In this document: in pieces, positions 1 through 8,001 of the stretch
How the letters are laid out: each line of letters starts with the position of its first letter
How positions within the stretch are numbered: the first letter of the stretch is position 1
Assembly (NCBI RefSeq): GCF_042140245.1
Contig: NZ_CP159483.1
Location: forward strand, 3,534,001-3,598,000
Direction of reading: 5' to 3'
Source of the DNA: MH13 sp042140245
GTDB taxonomy: Bacteria; Pseudomonadota; Alphaproteobacteria; Rhizobiales; MH13
DNA: 64,000 bases
Translations under genes and position numbers: made by a program
Notes under the pieces: generated by a model
Databases searched by the model: none
What the model was told of the DNA's origin: nothing
What the model saw: only the letters and a program-made list of their open reading frames with translations

Positions 1-156
1 GGGCTGTTTGAAACCCAGACCTTTCGCCTCACGATAGACTGCGAGACACATCCTGGCAGACTAGAGAAGGCGCACGAAGGCGCGTTGGTTGACGTGGCCG
101 TGAGCATTGATCCAGAGGCTGCCCTTGATGCGCTCTGGCGTGGCCTAAGCTGCTAG
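1..156 (+). CDS. 3' end of an unidentified gene, cut by the window edge
   Basis: Frame 1 is open from the first base to a TAG at 154-156, giving 51 residues that end in a plausible soluble tail (ALVDVAVSIDPEAALDALWRGLSC-like, acidic and alanine/leucine rich). The codons look like those of neighbouring genes. It converges with the M20 peptidase gene, and the two 3' ends overlap by about 12 bp. The family cannot be recognised from so short a tail, and it may be a chance open frame. Confidence 0.4.
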   Translation, partial: GLFETQTFRLTIDCETHPGRLEKAHEGALVDVAVSIDPEAALDALWRGLSC

Positions 157-1320
157 ATCCATCTCCACAAGTCGCGTCCAGAAAGCAATGCCGGACAGGA
201 TGGCCTCGTCGTTGAAATCATAGCCAGTGTTGTGATGCAGCGCGCCATCAACGGCCGGGCCGTTCCCAAGCCACACATAACAACCCGGAACACTTTGCGA
301 GAAAAACGCGAAGTCATCCCCAGCAGTGGACGGCGGAAACGCTGTGCGGATGCGCGCCGGACCAAGAGCAGCTTGCGCGGCAGCTAGCGCGCGCGCCGTC
401 GTGTCAGGGTCATTCACCACCGGTGGTATCCGCCGGGTGAAGTGATAGCTCACCTCAACTCCCAAGGCCTGTGCAATGCCATGAGCGATGGACCCAATTT
501 CTTGCTCCAGCTGATCGCGAACCTTCGCGCTGTAGGCCCTTGCTGTCCCTGCAATTCGCGTGGTGTTTGGGATAACGTTGAGCGCCTTGAAGTCACCCGC
601 TTCCACGGCGCAAGCACTCACCACTGCTGGCTCTAGAGGGTCAACGATGCGTGCGACAATGGTGTGCAACAACGAAAGGAACTGCCCGGCCGCCGTTATC
701 GGGTCACGGCCCAGATGCGGTTTGGCACCATGCGTACCAATGCCGGTGAACGTGACCTCCCAGCTATCGGAGGAGGCCAATTGAGGACCTGCGACCACGG
801 CCATTTGGTCGGGATCAAGACCGGGCATGTTGTGCAGGCCATAAACGCGATCAACGCGAAACTTTGACAGAAAGCCGTCATCCATCATGGCTTTGGCACC
901 GCCACGCCCTTCCTCGGCAGGCTGAAAGATGAAATGCACTGTGCCATTGAAATTGCGCGTTCTGGCAAGGTGGCGCGCAGCCCCCAGCAGCATGGTTGTA
1001 TGGCCATCATGGCCACAGGCGTGCATCTTGCCCGGCTGCGTTGATGTGTAAGGGCGCTGCGCCGTCTCCGGCATGGCAAGTGCATCCATATCAGCGCGCA
1101 AGGCTATGTGGTCGGTGCCCTCGCCTACCTCCAAGGTGCCGACCACACCGGTTTTGCCAAGGCCACGATCCACAGCGATGCCGGCCTCGGACAGCTTTTG
1201 CGCGACAATGCCGGCGGTCCGCTCTTCCTCAAACCCCAACTCAGGATGCGCGTGCAGATCATGGCGCAGAGCGACCAGCATCTTCAGCTCAGCAGCGTCA
1301 ATGGAAAGAGGGTCAGACAT
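145..1320 (-). CDS. M20-family amidohydrolase (hippurate hydrolase / N-acyl amino acid deacylase type)
   Basis: This is a zinc-dependent carboxypeptidase-like amidohydrolase that would release an acyl group from an N-acyl amino acid or a related amide. From the start at 1320 (MSDPLSIDAA) the protein has 391 residues, normal for the family. Visible marks are RADMDAL near residue 75, the metal-binding HACGHDGH at 100-107, PAEEGRGGA near 137 and the C-terminal GDDFAFFS and LHHNTGYDFND segments. The frame stays open to 1476, but the family N-terminus (LVALRHDLHAHPELGFEE) begins just after the 1320 start, so the upstream extension is unlikely to be translated. It is divergent from the phosphoribosyltransferase gene. 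Substrate is unknown. Confidence 0.88.
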   Translation of the reverse strand: MSDPLSIDAAELKMLVALRHDLHAHPELGFEEERTAGIVAQKLSEAGIAVDRGLGKTGVVGTLEVGEGTDHIALRADMDALAMPETAQRPYTSTQPGKMHACGHDGHTTMLLGAARHLARTRNFNGTVHFIFQPAEEGRGGAKAMMDDGFLSKFRVDRVYGLHNMPGLDPDQMAVVAGPQLASSDSWEVTFTGIGTHGAKPHLGRDPITAAGQFLSLLHTIVARIVDPLEPAVVSACAVEAGDFKALNVIPNTTRIAGTARAYSAKVRDQLEQEIGSIAHGIAQALGVEVSYHFTRRIPPVVNDPDTTARALAAAQAALGPARIRTAFPPSTAGDDFAFFSQSVPGCYVWLGNGPAVDGALHHNTGYDFNDEAILSGIAFWTRLVEMDLAA

Positions 1321-1393
1321 GGCTTGCCAATCCTTGGTGTCCTGTACCAAATCGGTTTGGCCCATCGCCAGAAACAAGACAAGGAGGTTGTCG

Positions 1394-2104
1394 ATGAGCA
1401 TGCCCCCCCGCCTGGCACCGCATGCGTTTTGGCAACGGCTTGATGAACCGGGCACATATCCATCTGCGCCCGACACGCTCTATCACGATGCCTATCCGGC
1501 GAGCCTACCAGATGGAAGGCAACTGCTGCTGCCTTTGCGAAAACTTCCTGGTTCTGGTGGTGGCGCGCTGGCGTCACTGATCATCAATCAGGCCTCCTTT
1601 GAGGTTGAAGACGCGCTAGCCGATATCATGGCGCAGCAGTGGTGTGCAGAAGCCCCCGATGTCGTCGTCGGTGTGCCAACACTTGGCTTGCCGCTGGCCA
1701 ATGCGGTCGCCCGGAGACTTGGCCACCAGCGGCTGGTACCTTTGGGAACATCGCGTAAGTTCTGGTACACCGACGCGCTGTCGCATCCGATGCGGTCTGT
1801 TACATCGCCGGACAGTGGCAAGACCATCTACCTTGATCCACGCATGGTTCCCTTGCTGCAGGGCCGCAAGGTACTGGTGGTGGACGATGTGGTGAGCACC
1901 GGATCATCGCTTGCAGCCGTTCTAGCGCTTCTGAAAAAGATCGAAATCACACCGTTGGGAATCTCCGTGGCGATGGAGCAAGGCACGCGGTGGCGCAGCG
2001 TGATAGAGCAGAGCGAACGGGTGCGCGGCGCGATCCGCTCACCGCTGCTTGAAGCGGCAGGCAGAGGTTATGTGACTTCGCCCGAGCAGCAGGAGGCACC
2101 TTAG
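1394..2104 (+). CDS. phosphoribosyltransferase-family protein
   Basis: This 236-residue type I phosphoribosyltransferase-fold protein carries the PRPP-binding loop VLVVDDVVSTGSS near residues 160-172: two adjacent acidic residues, then a small-residue turn that grips the PRPP phosphate. VVGVPTLGLPLANAVA near residue 91 resembles the PPi loop. The ATG at 1394 has AAGGAGG at 1381-1387, six bases upstream, which favours it over the in-frame ATG at 1400 and over much longer upstream frames. Family members salvage purine or pyrimidine bases or act as regulators. The nucleobase cannot be told here. About 240 bp of apparently empty sequence follow. Confidence 0.75.
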   Translation: MSMPPRLAPHAFWQRLDEPGTYPSAPDTLYHDAYPASLPDGRQLLLPLRKLPGSGGGALASLIINQASFEVEDALADIMAQQWCAEAPDVVVGVPTLGLPLANAVARRLGHQRLVPLGTSRKFWYTDALSHPMRSVTSPDSGKTIYLDPRMVPLLQGRKVLVVDDVVSTGSSLAAVLALLKKIEITPLGISVAMEQGTRWRSVIEQSERVRGAIRSPLLEAAGRGYVTSPEQQEAP

Positions 2105-2346
2105 CGGCGCCTTGAAAGTGCAACTCAGAGCATACTGGGTTTTGGCTCGCTTTCGCGACCGCCGGGATCACGACCATCGCAGGGGGAAATCTTCACGACT
2201 TGCCTGAGTGAGGGCAACTGTCCAAGACGTGATGGGGTGCGCCAGAACTTGGTTTCGCTTTGCACACCAAGTGCACACGCCTGCATCTATGTCATTGATA
2301 TAATTGAAATATCTATCCAATCCACCATCGGAGCAATATCCTGGAT
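2105..2346. other. intergenic stretch, no gene seen
   Basis: No convincing coding region or RNA was found. The only structure noticed is a short AT-rich patch with a weak inverted repeat, GATAT (2297-2301) and ATATC (2309-2313), which might be part of a promoter or operator for the following erythritol genes. Confidence 0.3.
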
Positions 2347-2685
2347 ATGCGCACCCCTGGATCGCGTGGCAATGATAGCGCAAGCCGCTCATCGGCCGAG
2401 GACCGCCAGCAGTGGGGTTTCCAGACAAATCCAGGTGTGTATGTTGCAGTTCCACTTGAGGCGAACAAGCCCAACCAGCTGATCGATGAGCGATATGCTC
2501 TCTGATACGCGGCTCGGGTTACGTTAGCCAGAACGGTCGCCGCTATCGTGTGCGCCGCTCTTTTCAGCGTCAATCATTTCCTAGCAAGCGCTTTGGACCG
2601 ATGGAGCACAACCGTGACTGAATATCTCCCTACCATCGGCAGCAGCGTGCAACGCTGGCCAAACCTATCCCCGGAGACTACGTGA
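2347..2685 (+). pseudogene. possible small membrane-protein gene interrupted by an in-frame TGA
   Basis: A single reading frame runs from an ATG at 2347 to a TGA at 2683-2685, broken once by a TGA at 2503-2505. The first part has 52 residues (middle part PGVYVAVPLEANKPNQLIDE). The second has about 59 codons and includes a hydrophobic run (TVAAIVCAALFSVNHFLASA), possibly one membrane helix. Its final TGA overlaps the ATG of eryC as TGATG, the same coupling used by real genes in this window. No good ribosome site is seen at 2347. It could be a decayed gene, two tiny genes, or chance. The family is not recognised. Confidence 0.3.
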
Positions 2686-3617
2686 TGGCGCTCCGCCTGT
2701 CGCTTAACACCAATCCGCTGGTCAATCGCTTTGCCGAACCCGATGACCTCATAGAGACGATCGCGCGCGATATCAGAATTCGCGATATTCAGCTAACCCA
2801 TGAGTTCATCAACCCAAGCTGGCCAGCGCCGGTCATTCGTCGGTTGACGCGTCAGATGGATCGCGCCCTAGAGCGCACAGGTGCGCGCGTCACAAGCGGC
2901 ATGACGGGCCCCTATGGCCGCCTCAACCATTTTGGCCACCCTGACCGAGACGTGCGCCGCTACTATGTGGACTGGTTCAAGACTTTTGCGGACATTGTTG
3001 GCGATCTTGGTGCGACGTCCGTCGGGACGCAGTTCGCGATTTTTACCTTCCGTGACTTTGATGATCTTGCCCGGCGCGAGACGCTGATCGATATCGCGCT
3101 CGACTGCTGGGCCGAGGTCGCCGAGCATGCCAAGGCGGCGGGCTTAGACTATCTGTTTTGGGAACCGATGAGCGTAGGCCGGGAGTTCGGTGAGACCATC
3201 GCAGCCTGTAAAGCGCTCCAAGGACGCATTGATGGCGCCGACTTGGCCGTGCCACTCTGGATGATGGCAGATATTGACCATGGGGACGTCACCTCAGCTG
3301 ACCCAGACGACACCGACCCCTATGCCTGGGCCGAACAGTTTCCAAAGGTCAGTCCGATCATCCACATCAAGCAATCACTGATGGATAAGTCCGGCCACAG
3401 GCCTTTCACAACAGAATACAATGCCAAGGGTCGCGTACAGCCCAAACCTCTGCTGGAGGCGCTTCAACGCGGCGGCGCGGTGGACAATGAGATCTGTTTG
3501 GAACTGTCTTTCAAAGAACGCGAACCGGCTGACCGGCAAGTGGTCCCGGACATCGCGCAAAGCGTTGCGTTTTGGGCGCCTCATATCGACAGCGGGGCAG
3601 AAGCGCTGCGGGTTTAG
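2685..3617 (+). CDS. eryC: EryC-type D-erythrulose-1-phosphate 3-epimerase (sugar phosphate isomerase/epimerase, TIM barrel)
   Basis: EryC interconverts D-erythrulose-1-phosphate and L-erythrulose-1-phosphate in erythritol catabolism. The 310-residue protein is a xylose-isomerase-like TIM barrel. The N-terminus (LRLSLNTNPLVNRFAEPDDL) and internal segments such as QLTHEFINPSWPAPVIRRLT and GRLNHFGHPDRDVRRYYVDW match what I know of EryC. Acidic and histidine candidates for metal binding include FWEPMSVGREF, MMADIDHGD, HIKQS and the C-terminal EICLELSFKERE. The ATG at 2685 overlaps an upstream TGA (TGATG); a GTG one codon earlier is the alternative. EryR, EryH and EryI genes lie close by, which supports the assignment. 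Confidence 0.88.
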   Translation: MALRLSLNTNPLVNRFAEPDDLIETIARDIRIRDIQLTHEFINPSWPAPVIRRLTRQMDRALERTGARVTSGMTGPYGRLNHFGHPDRDVRRYYVDWFKTFADIVGDLGATSVGTQFAIFTFRDFDDLARRETLIDIALDCWAEVAEHAKAAGLDYLFWEPMSVGREFGETIAACKALQGRIDGADLAVPLWMMADIDHGDVTSADPDDTDPYAWAEQFPKVSPIIHIKQSLMDKSGHRPFTTEYNAKGRVQPKPLLEALQRGGAVDNEICLELSFKEREPADRQVVPDIAQSVAFWAPHIDSGAEALRV

Positions 3618-3657
3618 TGTTGCGGCGTATAATCTGCGACGCCTTGTTGTACTGGCC

Positions 3658-4662
3658 TCATAGATAGCGCTGAAGGGCTTTGATCTCGTCGCGGCTGCCG
3701 AACGCAAGAGGCGTGCGTGCATGAGGATCAGCAGGGATGAGATCGAGAATGTCTTTTTTGCCGTTCGTTGCTGCCGCTCCTGCCTGCTCCATCAAGTAAG
3801 CTATGGGAAAAGCTTCATAGGCAAGCCTCAAAAAGCCGTTTTCAAAGCCCGGTCGGCTATCAGCTGGATAAAGAAAAACACCACCACCCCGCAGGATGCG
3901 ATGGACATCGGCGACCGCTGAGGCGACCCAACGCATGTTGAACTCACGCCCGCGTGGCCCATCTGGGCCTGCCATGGTATCGGCGACGTAGTCTTGAAGC
4001 CCCTTCGACCAACGCCACGCTTTGGCGGCATTAAAAGCAACTGTGGCCGTATCAGTCGGCACCGTCACCCACTCGGCGTCCATATGAAAATCGCCGGTAT
4101 GTCGATTCCAAGTGGCGATTGCGACGCCATCACCGACGCTAAAGCCAGCATCGATTGTGTGCCCAAGAAGAACGTAACCGGCGGCGACAATCTCGCGCCC
4201 TGATCGGCTGGTGAAGTCACCCTGCGAGGGGAAAATGCAGAACAGAACACCCAAAGGTGCGCTAATACTGATGCCCGCTGACCCATCGATTGGGTCCATG
4301 GCGACATCGAAGGCACCATTTGGGTCTAGCGTCTCGACAGCATCGGCCTCCTCGGACAGCAAGCGCGCAACATTCGCAGCTCTGAGCAGCGTTGCGTAGT
4401 GGTCGTGTGCCCCAACATCAATGGCTTTCTGATGATCACCAGAGAGGTTGGAGCCAACGTGCGCGGCCGGATCGCCAGGCAAGCGACCAAGCGCCAAACG
4501 CCCAGCCAGAGGAACAGCAGCATACGCAATGGCTTCGACCAGCGAGGCTAAGGCTTGGCGACCAGCATCCTTGTTTGCCCAGCGGGCAAGAAAGGTCCCC
4601 ATACTTTCTATTTTGATAGAAGACGGATTTTCCTCATCACCGGGTAGTTGCACTGTTTCCAT
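3658..4662 (-). CDS. class I fructose-1,6-bisphosphatase
   Basis: The enzyme removes the C1 phosphate from fructose-1,6-bisphosphate. From the start at 4662 (METVQLPGDE) it has 334 residues, the usual length. The metal and phosphate motif is present: SEEADAVE near 103-110, followed by AMDPIDGSAG at 121-130, the class I DPLDGS signature with small changes. The C-terminal half contains HRILRGGGVFLYPAD, also typical. A frame open to 4734 gives a poorer N-terminus, and GGAAAAA-like purines precede 4662. It diverges from the DeoR-type regulator across a 120-bp control region. In this setting it could turn triose phosphate made from polyols into fructose-6-phosphate, which transketolase combines with erythrose-4-phosphate metabolism. 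Confidence 0.86.
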   Translation of the reverse strand: METVQLPGDEENPSSIKIESMGTFLARWANKDAGRQALASLVEAIAYAAVPLAGRLALGRLPGDPAAHVGSNLSGDHQKAIDVGAHDHYATLLRAANVARLLSEEADAVETLDPNGAFDVAMDPIDGSAGISISAPLGVLFCIFPSQGDFTSRSGREIVAAGYVLLGHTIDAGFSVGDGVAIATWNRHTGDFHMDAEWVTVPTDTATVAFNAAKAWRWSKGLQDYVADTMAGPDGPRGREFNMRWVASAVADVHRILRGGGVFLYPADSRPGFENGFLRLAYEAFPIAYLMEQAGAAATNGKKDILDLIPADPHARTPLAFGSRDEIKALQRYL

Positions 4663-4709
4663 GGCAGATTTTTCCAGATCGGTTGCTGTCCTCGCGCTCC
4701 GTTGAAAAT

Positions 4710-4754
4710 CACAAAACAACACTAATTGACACAAAATTTGTTATTTTTTATGTG
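4710..4754. promoter_or_regulatory. probable DeoR-type operator region
   Basis: The gap between the bisphosphatase and the DeoR-type regulator is very AT-rich. It contains CACAAAA twice in direct orientation, at 4710-4716 and 4730-4736, 20 bp apart (about two helical turns), followed by TTTTTTATGTG at 4744-4754, which resembles an inverted third copy. Repeats of this spacing are typical of DeoR/GlpR-family operators. The assignment is inferred from the pattern and the position. Confidence 0.45.
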
Positions 4755-4780
4755 ATATTTCCAAGACTACCGGGAACCAA

Positions 4781-5560
4781 ATGAAGCCGCACGACCGCCA
4801 ACGTATGATTATCGACCAGGTCGTTGCCGATGGCGCCGTGGATCTGACCGACCTTGCGGAAAGCTTCGCGGTGTCGAAGATGACGATCCACCGCGACCTC
4901 GATCAGTTGGAAGAGGCGGGTTTGCTGCGGAAAATCCGCGGTGGTGCGACTATCGAAGCTGGCACCCGGTTTGAAAGCCATTTCCAATTGCGCGAGCGTC
5001 AAGGCGGTGAAGCGAAGGCCGCCATTGCGCGTGCAGCTTCGGCGTTGATCGAGCCGGGCATGACGATCATGATCGATGATGGTTCAACCGCTGCCGTCCT
5101 AGGTCGTCAGGCTGTTGATAAGCGGCCTCTCACGATCATCACCAACAATGTTGCGATCCTTGATACGCTGCGGGGTGAAGCGGGCATCACGCTCATCGCG
5201 TTGGGCGGTATCTACTCCTCCAAGTTCAACGCTTACCTTGGCAAAGCGACTGAGGATGCGTTGACTGGGCTTCGCGCCGACCTTGCTTTCCTGTCATCGC
5301 CAGCTGTGGCGGAGCTTTCGGTGTTCCATATGGATGATGATGTCGTACGCACCAAGCAGGCCATGATGCGCGCGGCAGCCGCCCGAATGCTCATCGTGAA
5401 CAGCGCTCGCTTTGGGCACACCGCACTTTACAAGCTCAGTGACCTCTCGCAGTTCGATGCCATCATCACCGACACTGCACCCAAAGCGGATCAATGCGCG
5501 TTGCTTACTGACGCTGGGATCACGCTTACAACTGCTGACACGGAGACAGACCAACCATGA
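4781..5560 (+). CDS. DeoR/GlpR-family transcriptional regulator of the erythritol genes
   Basis: This 259-residue DeoR regulator has an N-terminal winged helix (DLTDLAESFAVSKMTIHRDL near residues 21-40, then EEAGLLRKIRGGA) and a C-terminal DeoRC sugar-phosphate sensor domain (MIDDGSTAAVLGRQ, ITNNVAIL, LIALGGIYSSKFNAYLG). Its stop overlaps the start of the TpiA-like eryH gene by four bases (ATGA), so the two are co-translated. In Brucella and rhizobia a DeoR gene sits in the same place before tpiA2/rpiB. It probably represses its own operon and the divergent bisphosphatase until a tetrulose phosphate builds up. Confidence 0.88.
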   Translation: MKPHDRQRMIIDQVVADGAVDLTDLAESFAVSKMTIHRDLDQLEEAGLLRKIRGGATIEAGTRFESHFQLRERQGGEAKAAIARAASALIEPGMTIMIDDGSTAAVLGRQAVDKRPLTIITNNVAILDTLRGEAGITLIALGGIYSSKFNAYLGKATEDALTGLRADLAFLSSPAVAELSVFHMDDDVVRTKQAMMRAAAARMLIVNSARFGHTALYKLSDLSQFDAIITDTAPKADQCALLTDAGITLTTADTETDQP

Positions 5561-6324
5561 CCAACAACACCGTGTGGATCGGAACGAGCTGGAAAATGAA
5601 CAAGACGCTTGCCGAAGCGCAGATGTTTGCTTCCGCGCTTGCAGATGCCGATGACGGCGCTGATTCACGCATTCAAAGGTTCATCATCCCACCCTTCACA
5701 TCGGTGCGTGAGGTCAAAACCATGCTGGCCGATACGTCGGTCAAAGTCGGCGCACAAAACATGCATTGGGCTGATGCTGGCGCTTGGACAGGCGAGATCT
5801 CGCCTGTGATGCTGAGCGACTGCGGGTTGGATGTTGTTGAACTTGGACACTCGGAGCGTCGGGCACATTTTGGCGAAACCAATGAAACCGTTGGTCTCAA
5901 AGTGGAGGCGGCGGTGCGCCATGGTTTGATCCCCCTCATCTGCATTGGTGAGACGTTGGACGATCGCGAGGCCGGCCGCGCAAGCGAGGTGCTCGAAACG
6001 CAAGTGCGTGCTGCTCTTGACCCTCTCCCACCGGATCAACTTTGTGCGCCTATCTTGTTTGCCTACGAGCCGGTTTGGGCCATTGGTGATGGCGGTATGC
6101 CCGCCTCACCAGACTACGCCGATGCACGCCAAGGCGAGATTGCACAGATTGCACGCTCGGTTGCTGGTGTGCGTCTGCCTTGCCTTTATGGCGGTTCGGT
6201 CAACCCAGACAATTGCGCTTCACTCATCCAGCAACCCAACATAGACGGCCTGTTCATTGGTCGCTCGGCCTGGGCCGTGGAGGGTTATCTCGACATTCTC
6301 AAACGGTGCTCAGCCGTTCTCTAA
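5557..6324 (+). CDS. eryH: EryH-type L-erythrulose-1-phosphate isomerase (triosephosphate isomerase paralogue)
   Basis: EryH converts L-erythrulose-1-phosphate to D-erythrulose-4-phosphate. The 255-residue protein is a full TIM barrel with triosephosphate-isomerase catalytic features: SWKMNKT with the active-site lysine near residue 13, ELGHSERR with the catalytic histidine, AYEPVWAIGDG with the catalytic glutamate, and the phosphate-binding YGGSVNPDN. It could be taken for TpiA, but its place between the DeoR regulator and RpiB-type eryI fits EryH (TpiA2/TpiB). The start overlaps the regulator stop. Housekeeping TpiA activity is not excluded. Confidence 0.85.
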   Translation: MTNNTVWIGTSWKMNKTLAEAQMFASALADADDGADSRIQRFIIPPFTSVREVKTMLADTSVKVGAQNMHWADAGAWTGEISPVMLSDCGLDVVELGHSERRAHFGETNETVGLKVEAAVRHGLIPLICIGETLDDREAGRASEVLETQVRAALDPLPPDQLCAPILFAYEPVWAIGDGGMPASPDYADARQGEIAQIARSVAGVRLPCLYGGSVNPDNCASLIQQPNIDGLFIGRSAWAVEGYLDILKRCSAVL

Positions 6325-6342
6325 TTCTGGAAAGGACATTTC

Positions 6343-6795
6343 ATGAAAATTGCCATCGCCGGTGACAGCGCAGGCGAAGCGCTCGCCAAAACGCTCGCCG
6401 ACCATCTGAGCGCATCCTTCACTGTAGACGAGATTTCACGTACGTCTGATGGACCCGACCCGTTTTATGCCAACCTGTCAGACCGTGTGGCCTCCGCCGT
6501 CATGGCGGGCACGTATGACCGGGCGATCTTGGTGTGTGGTACCGGCATCGGCGTCCAGATCGCGGCGAACAAAATACCTGGTATTCGCGCTGCGCAGTGC
6601 CACGACACCTATTCGGCGGGCAAAGCTGCGACATCCAACAACGCTCAGATCATCACCATGGGCGCACGGGTCATCGGTGCGGAACTGGCCAAAGACATTG
6701 CAGAGGCTTTTTTGGCAGCATCCTTTGACCCAGAGGGTCGATCAGCGGGCAATGTGCGGGCTATCAACGAAGTGGATGCGAAGTACAGCCAATAG
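6343..6795 (+). CDS. eryI: EryI-type D-erythrulose-4-phosphate isomerase (RpiB/LacAB family)
   Basis: EryI converts D-erythrulose-4-phosphate to D-erythrose-4-phosphate, which enters the pentose phosphate pathway. The 150-residue protein has the RpiB fold: MKIAIAGDSAGEALA at the N-terminus, the phosphate-loop region VCGTGIGVQIAANKIPGIRA with the catalytic cysteine, CHDTYSAGKAATSNNAQ with the histidine/asparagine pair, and the ITMGARVIG segment. AAAGGA lies just before the ATG, 18 bp after eryH. Plain ribose-5-phosphate isomerase activity is a fallback reading, but the neighbours favour EryI. Confidence 0.87.
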   Translation: MKIAIAGDSAGEALAKTLADHLSASFTVDEISRTSDGPDPFYANLSDRVASAVMAGTYDRAILVCGTGIGVQIAANKIPGIRAAQCHDTYSAGKAATSNNAQIITMGARVIGAELAKDIAEAFLAASFDPEGRSAGNVRAINEVDAKYSQ

Positions 6796-6868
6796 GACCG
6801 CTCTCGCCCGCAGAGGATGAGTCCTTCATGCGGTTGCGAGATTGCGGCAAGCTGAGCAAACTAGGCGC

Positions 6869-7888
6869 TCACCGTTGTGCCGGCATTTCCGCCAAGAGCG
6901 CCTGTGCTGTTGTTAAATCAATGACCAGATCGGTGACCAACCCGCCGCGAAGGGCCGCCAGAATTGCGTCCCTTTTGCCGAGCCCACCTGCAACACAGAT
7001 ACGTTGCGGGATACCAAGCAGTTCTTCGATCGAAAGCCCGAGCATCCGGTCATGCTTTGGGCCAGGCATCTCACTTCCGTCGGTTGCCAGGAAACGTCCT
7101 GAAACAACGCCAACAGCGCCTGATTGAACCATGCCATCGAGTGTCTCTGTGCTGTGCAATTCGCTGGTGTAGACAGTGCCCTCATTGGTCAGCTCCCCAA
7201 CCCCGAATAACACTTTGTTGGCTGAGCGGATCACGCTCATCTGCTTGCGGATCGATGGTTCATTGAGCAGCATCGCTTTGAGCTCTGGGGTCGAGAGCAT
7301 CGCTGGCGCCATCAGGCTGACGCTTCGCGCCCCAAGATTGTTTGCGCAAAGCGATACACAAAGCTCGGGAGAAAAATCCGCCGACAATCCATTGGGACTG
7401 GCCGCAACCTGAACCACGGTGAGGTTGTCGATCGGTTGTTCGAGATTGAGATTGCGGATGGCGGCCAACACGGTTCGCCCCCAGGCAACCCCGATGACAT
7501 CGCCAGCTTGGAGGCCGTTCTGCAAAAGATAGGCCCCCGCATCACCAAGTCGCTCGACAAGCGCGCGATTGGGATTGTCTGGAATGACAAAAGCGGAGTT
7601 CAGCTCAAAAGCTTTGGCAAGCGCGCGCGATGTCTCCACACGTGAAGCCACCGTGGGATTGATCTTGATGTTCACAAGGCCTCTGTCTTTGGCCTCGTTC
7701 AGCAGTTTGATGACGGTGACGCGGCTCACGCCGATGGTCTTGGCCACATCGCTTTGCGTCATTGCGTCGACAAAATAGAGCCAAGCCGCCCACACCATGA
7801 GGTCTGAAAACTCAGACGGGACAGCGGGTTTGCTCGGTTCTACTCCGGTCTCAGAGTGCTGATCAGTCATCGCGCCGTTTATTTGCAT
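6869..7888 (-). CDS. eryD: EryD-like SorC/DeoR-family sugar-responsive repressor
   Basis: This regulator of the SorC type is 339 residues long from the ATG at 7888. A helix-turn-helix near residues 40-65 (MTQSDVAKTIGVSRVTVIKL) is followed by a long sugar-phosphate-binding domain with GDVIGVAWGRTVLAAI, VVQVAASPNG and VAGGLGKRDAILAALRGG, all typical. It lies tail-to-tail with eryI and is divergent from the AraM-type gene. In Brucella EryD represses the ery operon and is released by erythritol. The repeated boxes at 7951-7982 in its promoter region recur at 18877-18909, so they may be its operators. A GTG at 7909 and an ATG at 7870 are alternative starts. Confidence 0.8.
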   Translation of the reverse strand: MQINGAMTDQHSETGVEPSKPAVPSEFSDLMVWAAWLYFVDAMTQSDVAKTIGVSRVTVIKLLNEAKDRGLVNIKINPTVASRVETSRALAKAFELNSAFVIPDNPNRALVERLGDAGAYLLQNGLQAGDVIGVAWGRTVLAAIRNLNLEQPIDNLTVVQVAASPNGLSADFSPELCVSLCANNLGARSVSLMAPAMLSTPELKAMLLNEPSIRKQMSVIRSANKVLFGVGELTNEGTVYTSELHSTETLDGMVQSGAVGVVSGRFLATDGSEMPGPKHDRMLGLSIEELLGIPQRICVAGGLGKRDAILAALRGGLVTDLVIDLTTAQALLAEMPAQR

Positions 7889-7943
7889 GATACCGCCAAA
7901 CGTCAACACATCGCGTCGTCGGGCTTGCCTGTAGGATATTCGC

Positions 7944-7982
7944 TTGATTTACATTTGCAAAGCTTATAATTACATTTGAAAG
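7944..7982 (+). promoter_or_regulatory. promoter with paired operator boxes before the polyol operon
   Basis: Box 1, ACATTTGCAAAG, lies at 7951-7962 and box 2, ACATTTGAAAG, at 7972-7982, starting exactly 21 bp apart. Between them sits a perfect TATAAT (7965-7970). TTGATT at 7944-7949 may be the -35 element, with a short 15-base spacer. The boxes straddle the -10 element, a good position for repression of the operon that starts at 8002. The full 12-base box occurs again, inverted, at 18877-18888. The binding protein is inferred to be the EryD-like regulator. Confidence 0.6.
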
Positions 7983-8001
7983 CAGGGTTTGGAGCATAGC
8001 T

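Noticed and set aside
5557..6324. Housekeeping triosephosphate isomerase TpiA as the call
   Set aside because: Catalytic residues cannot separate the two, but the position between a DeoR regulator and RpiB-type eryI fits EryH better.
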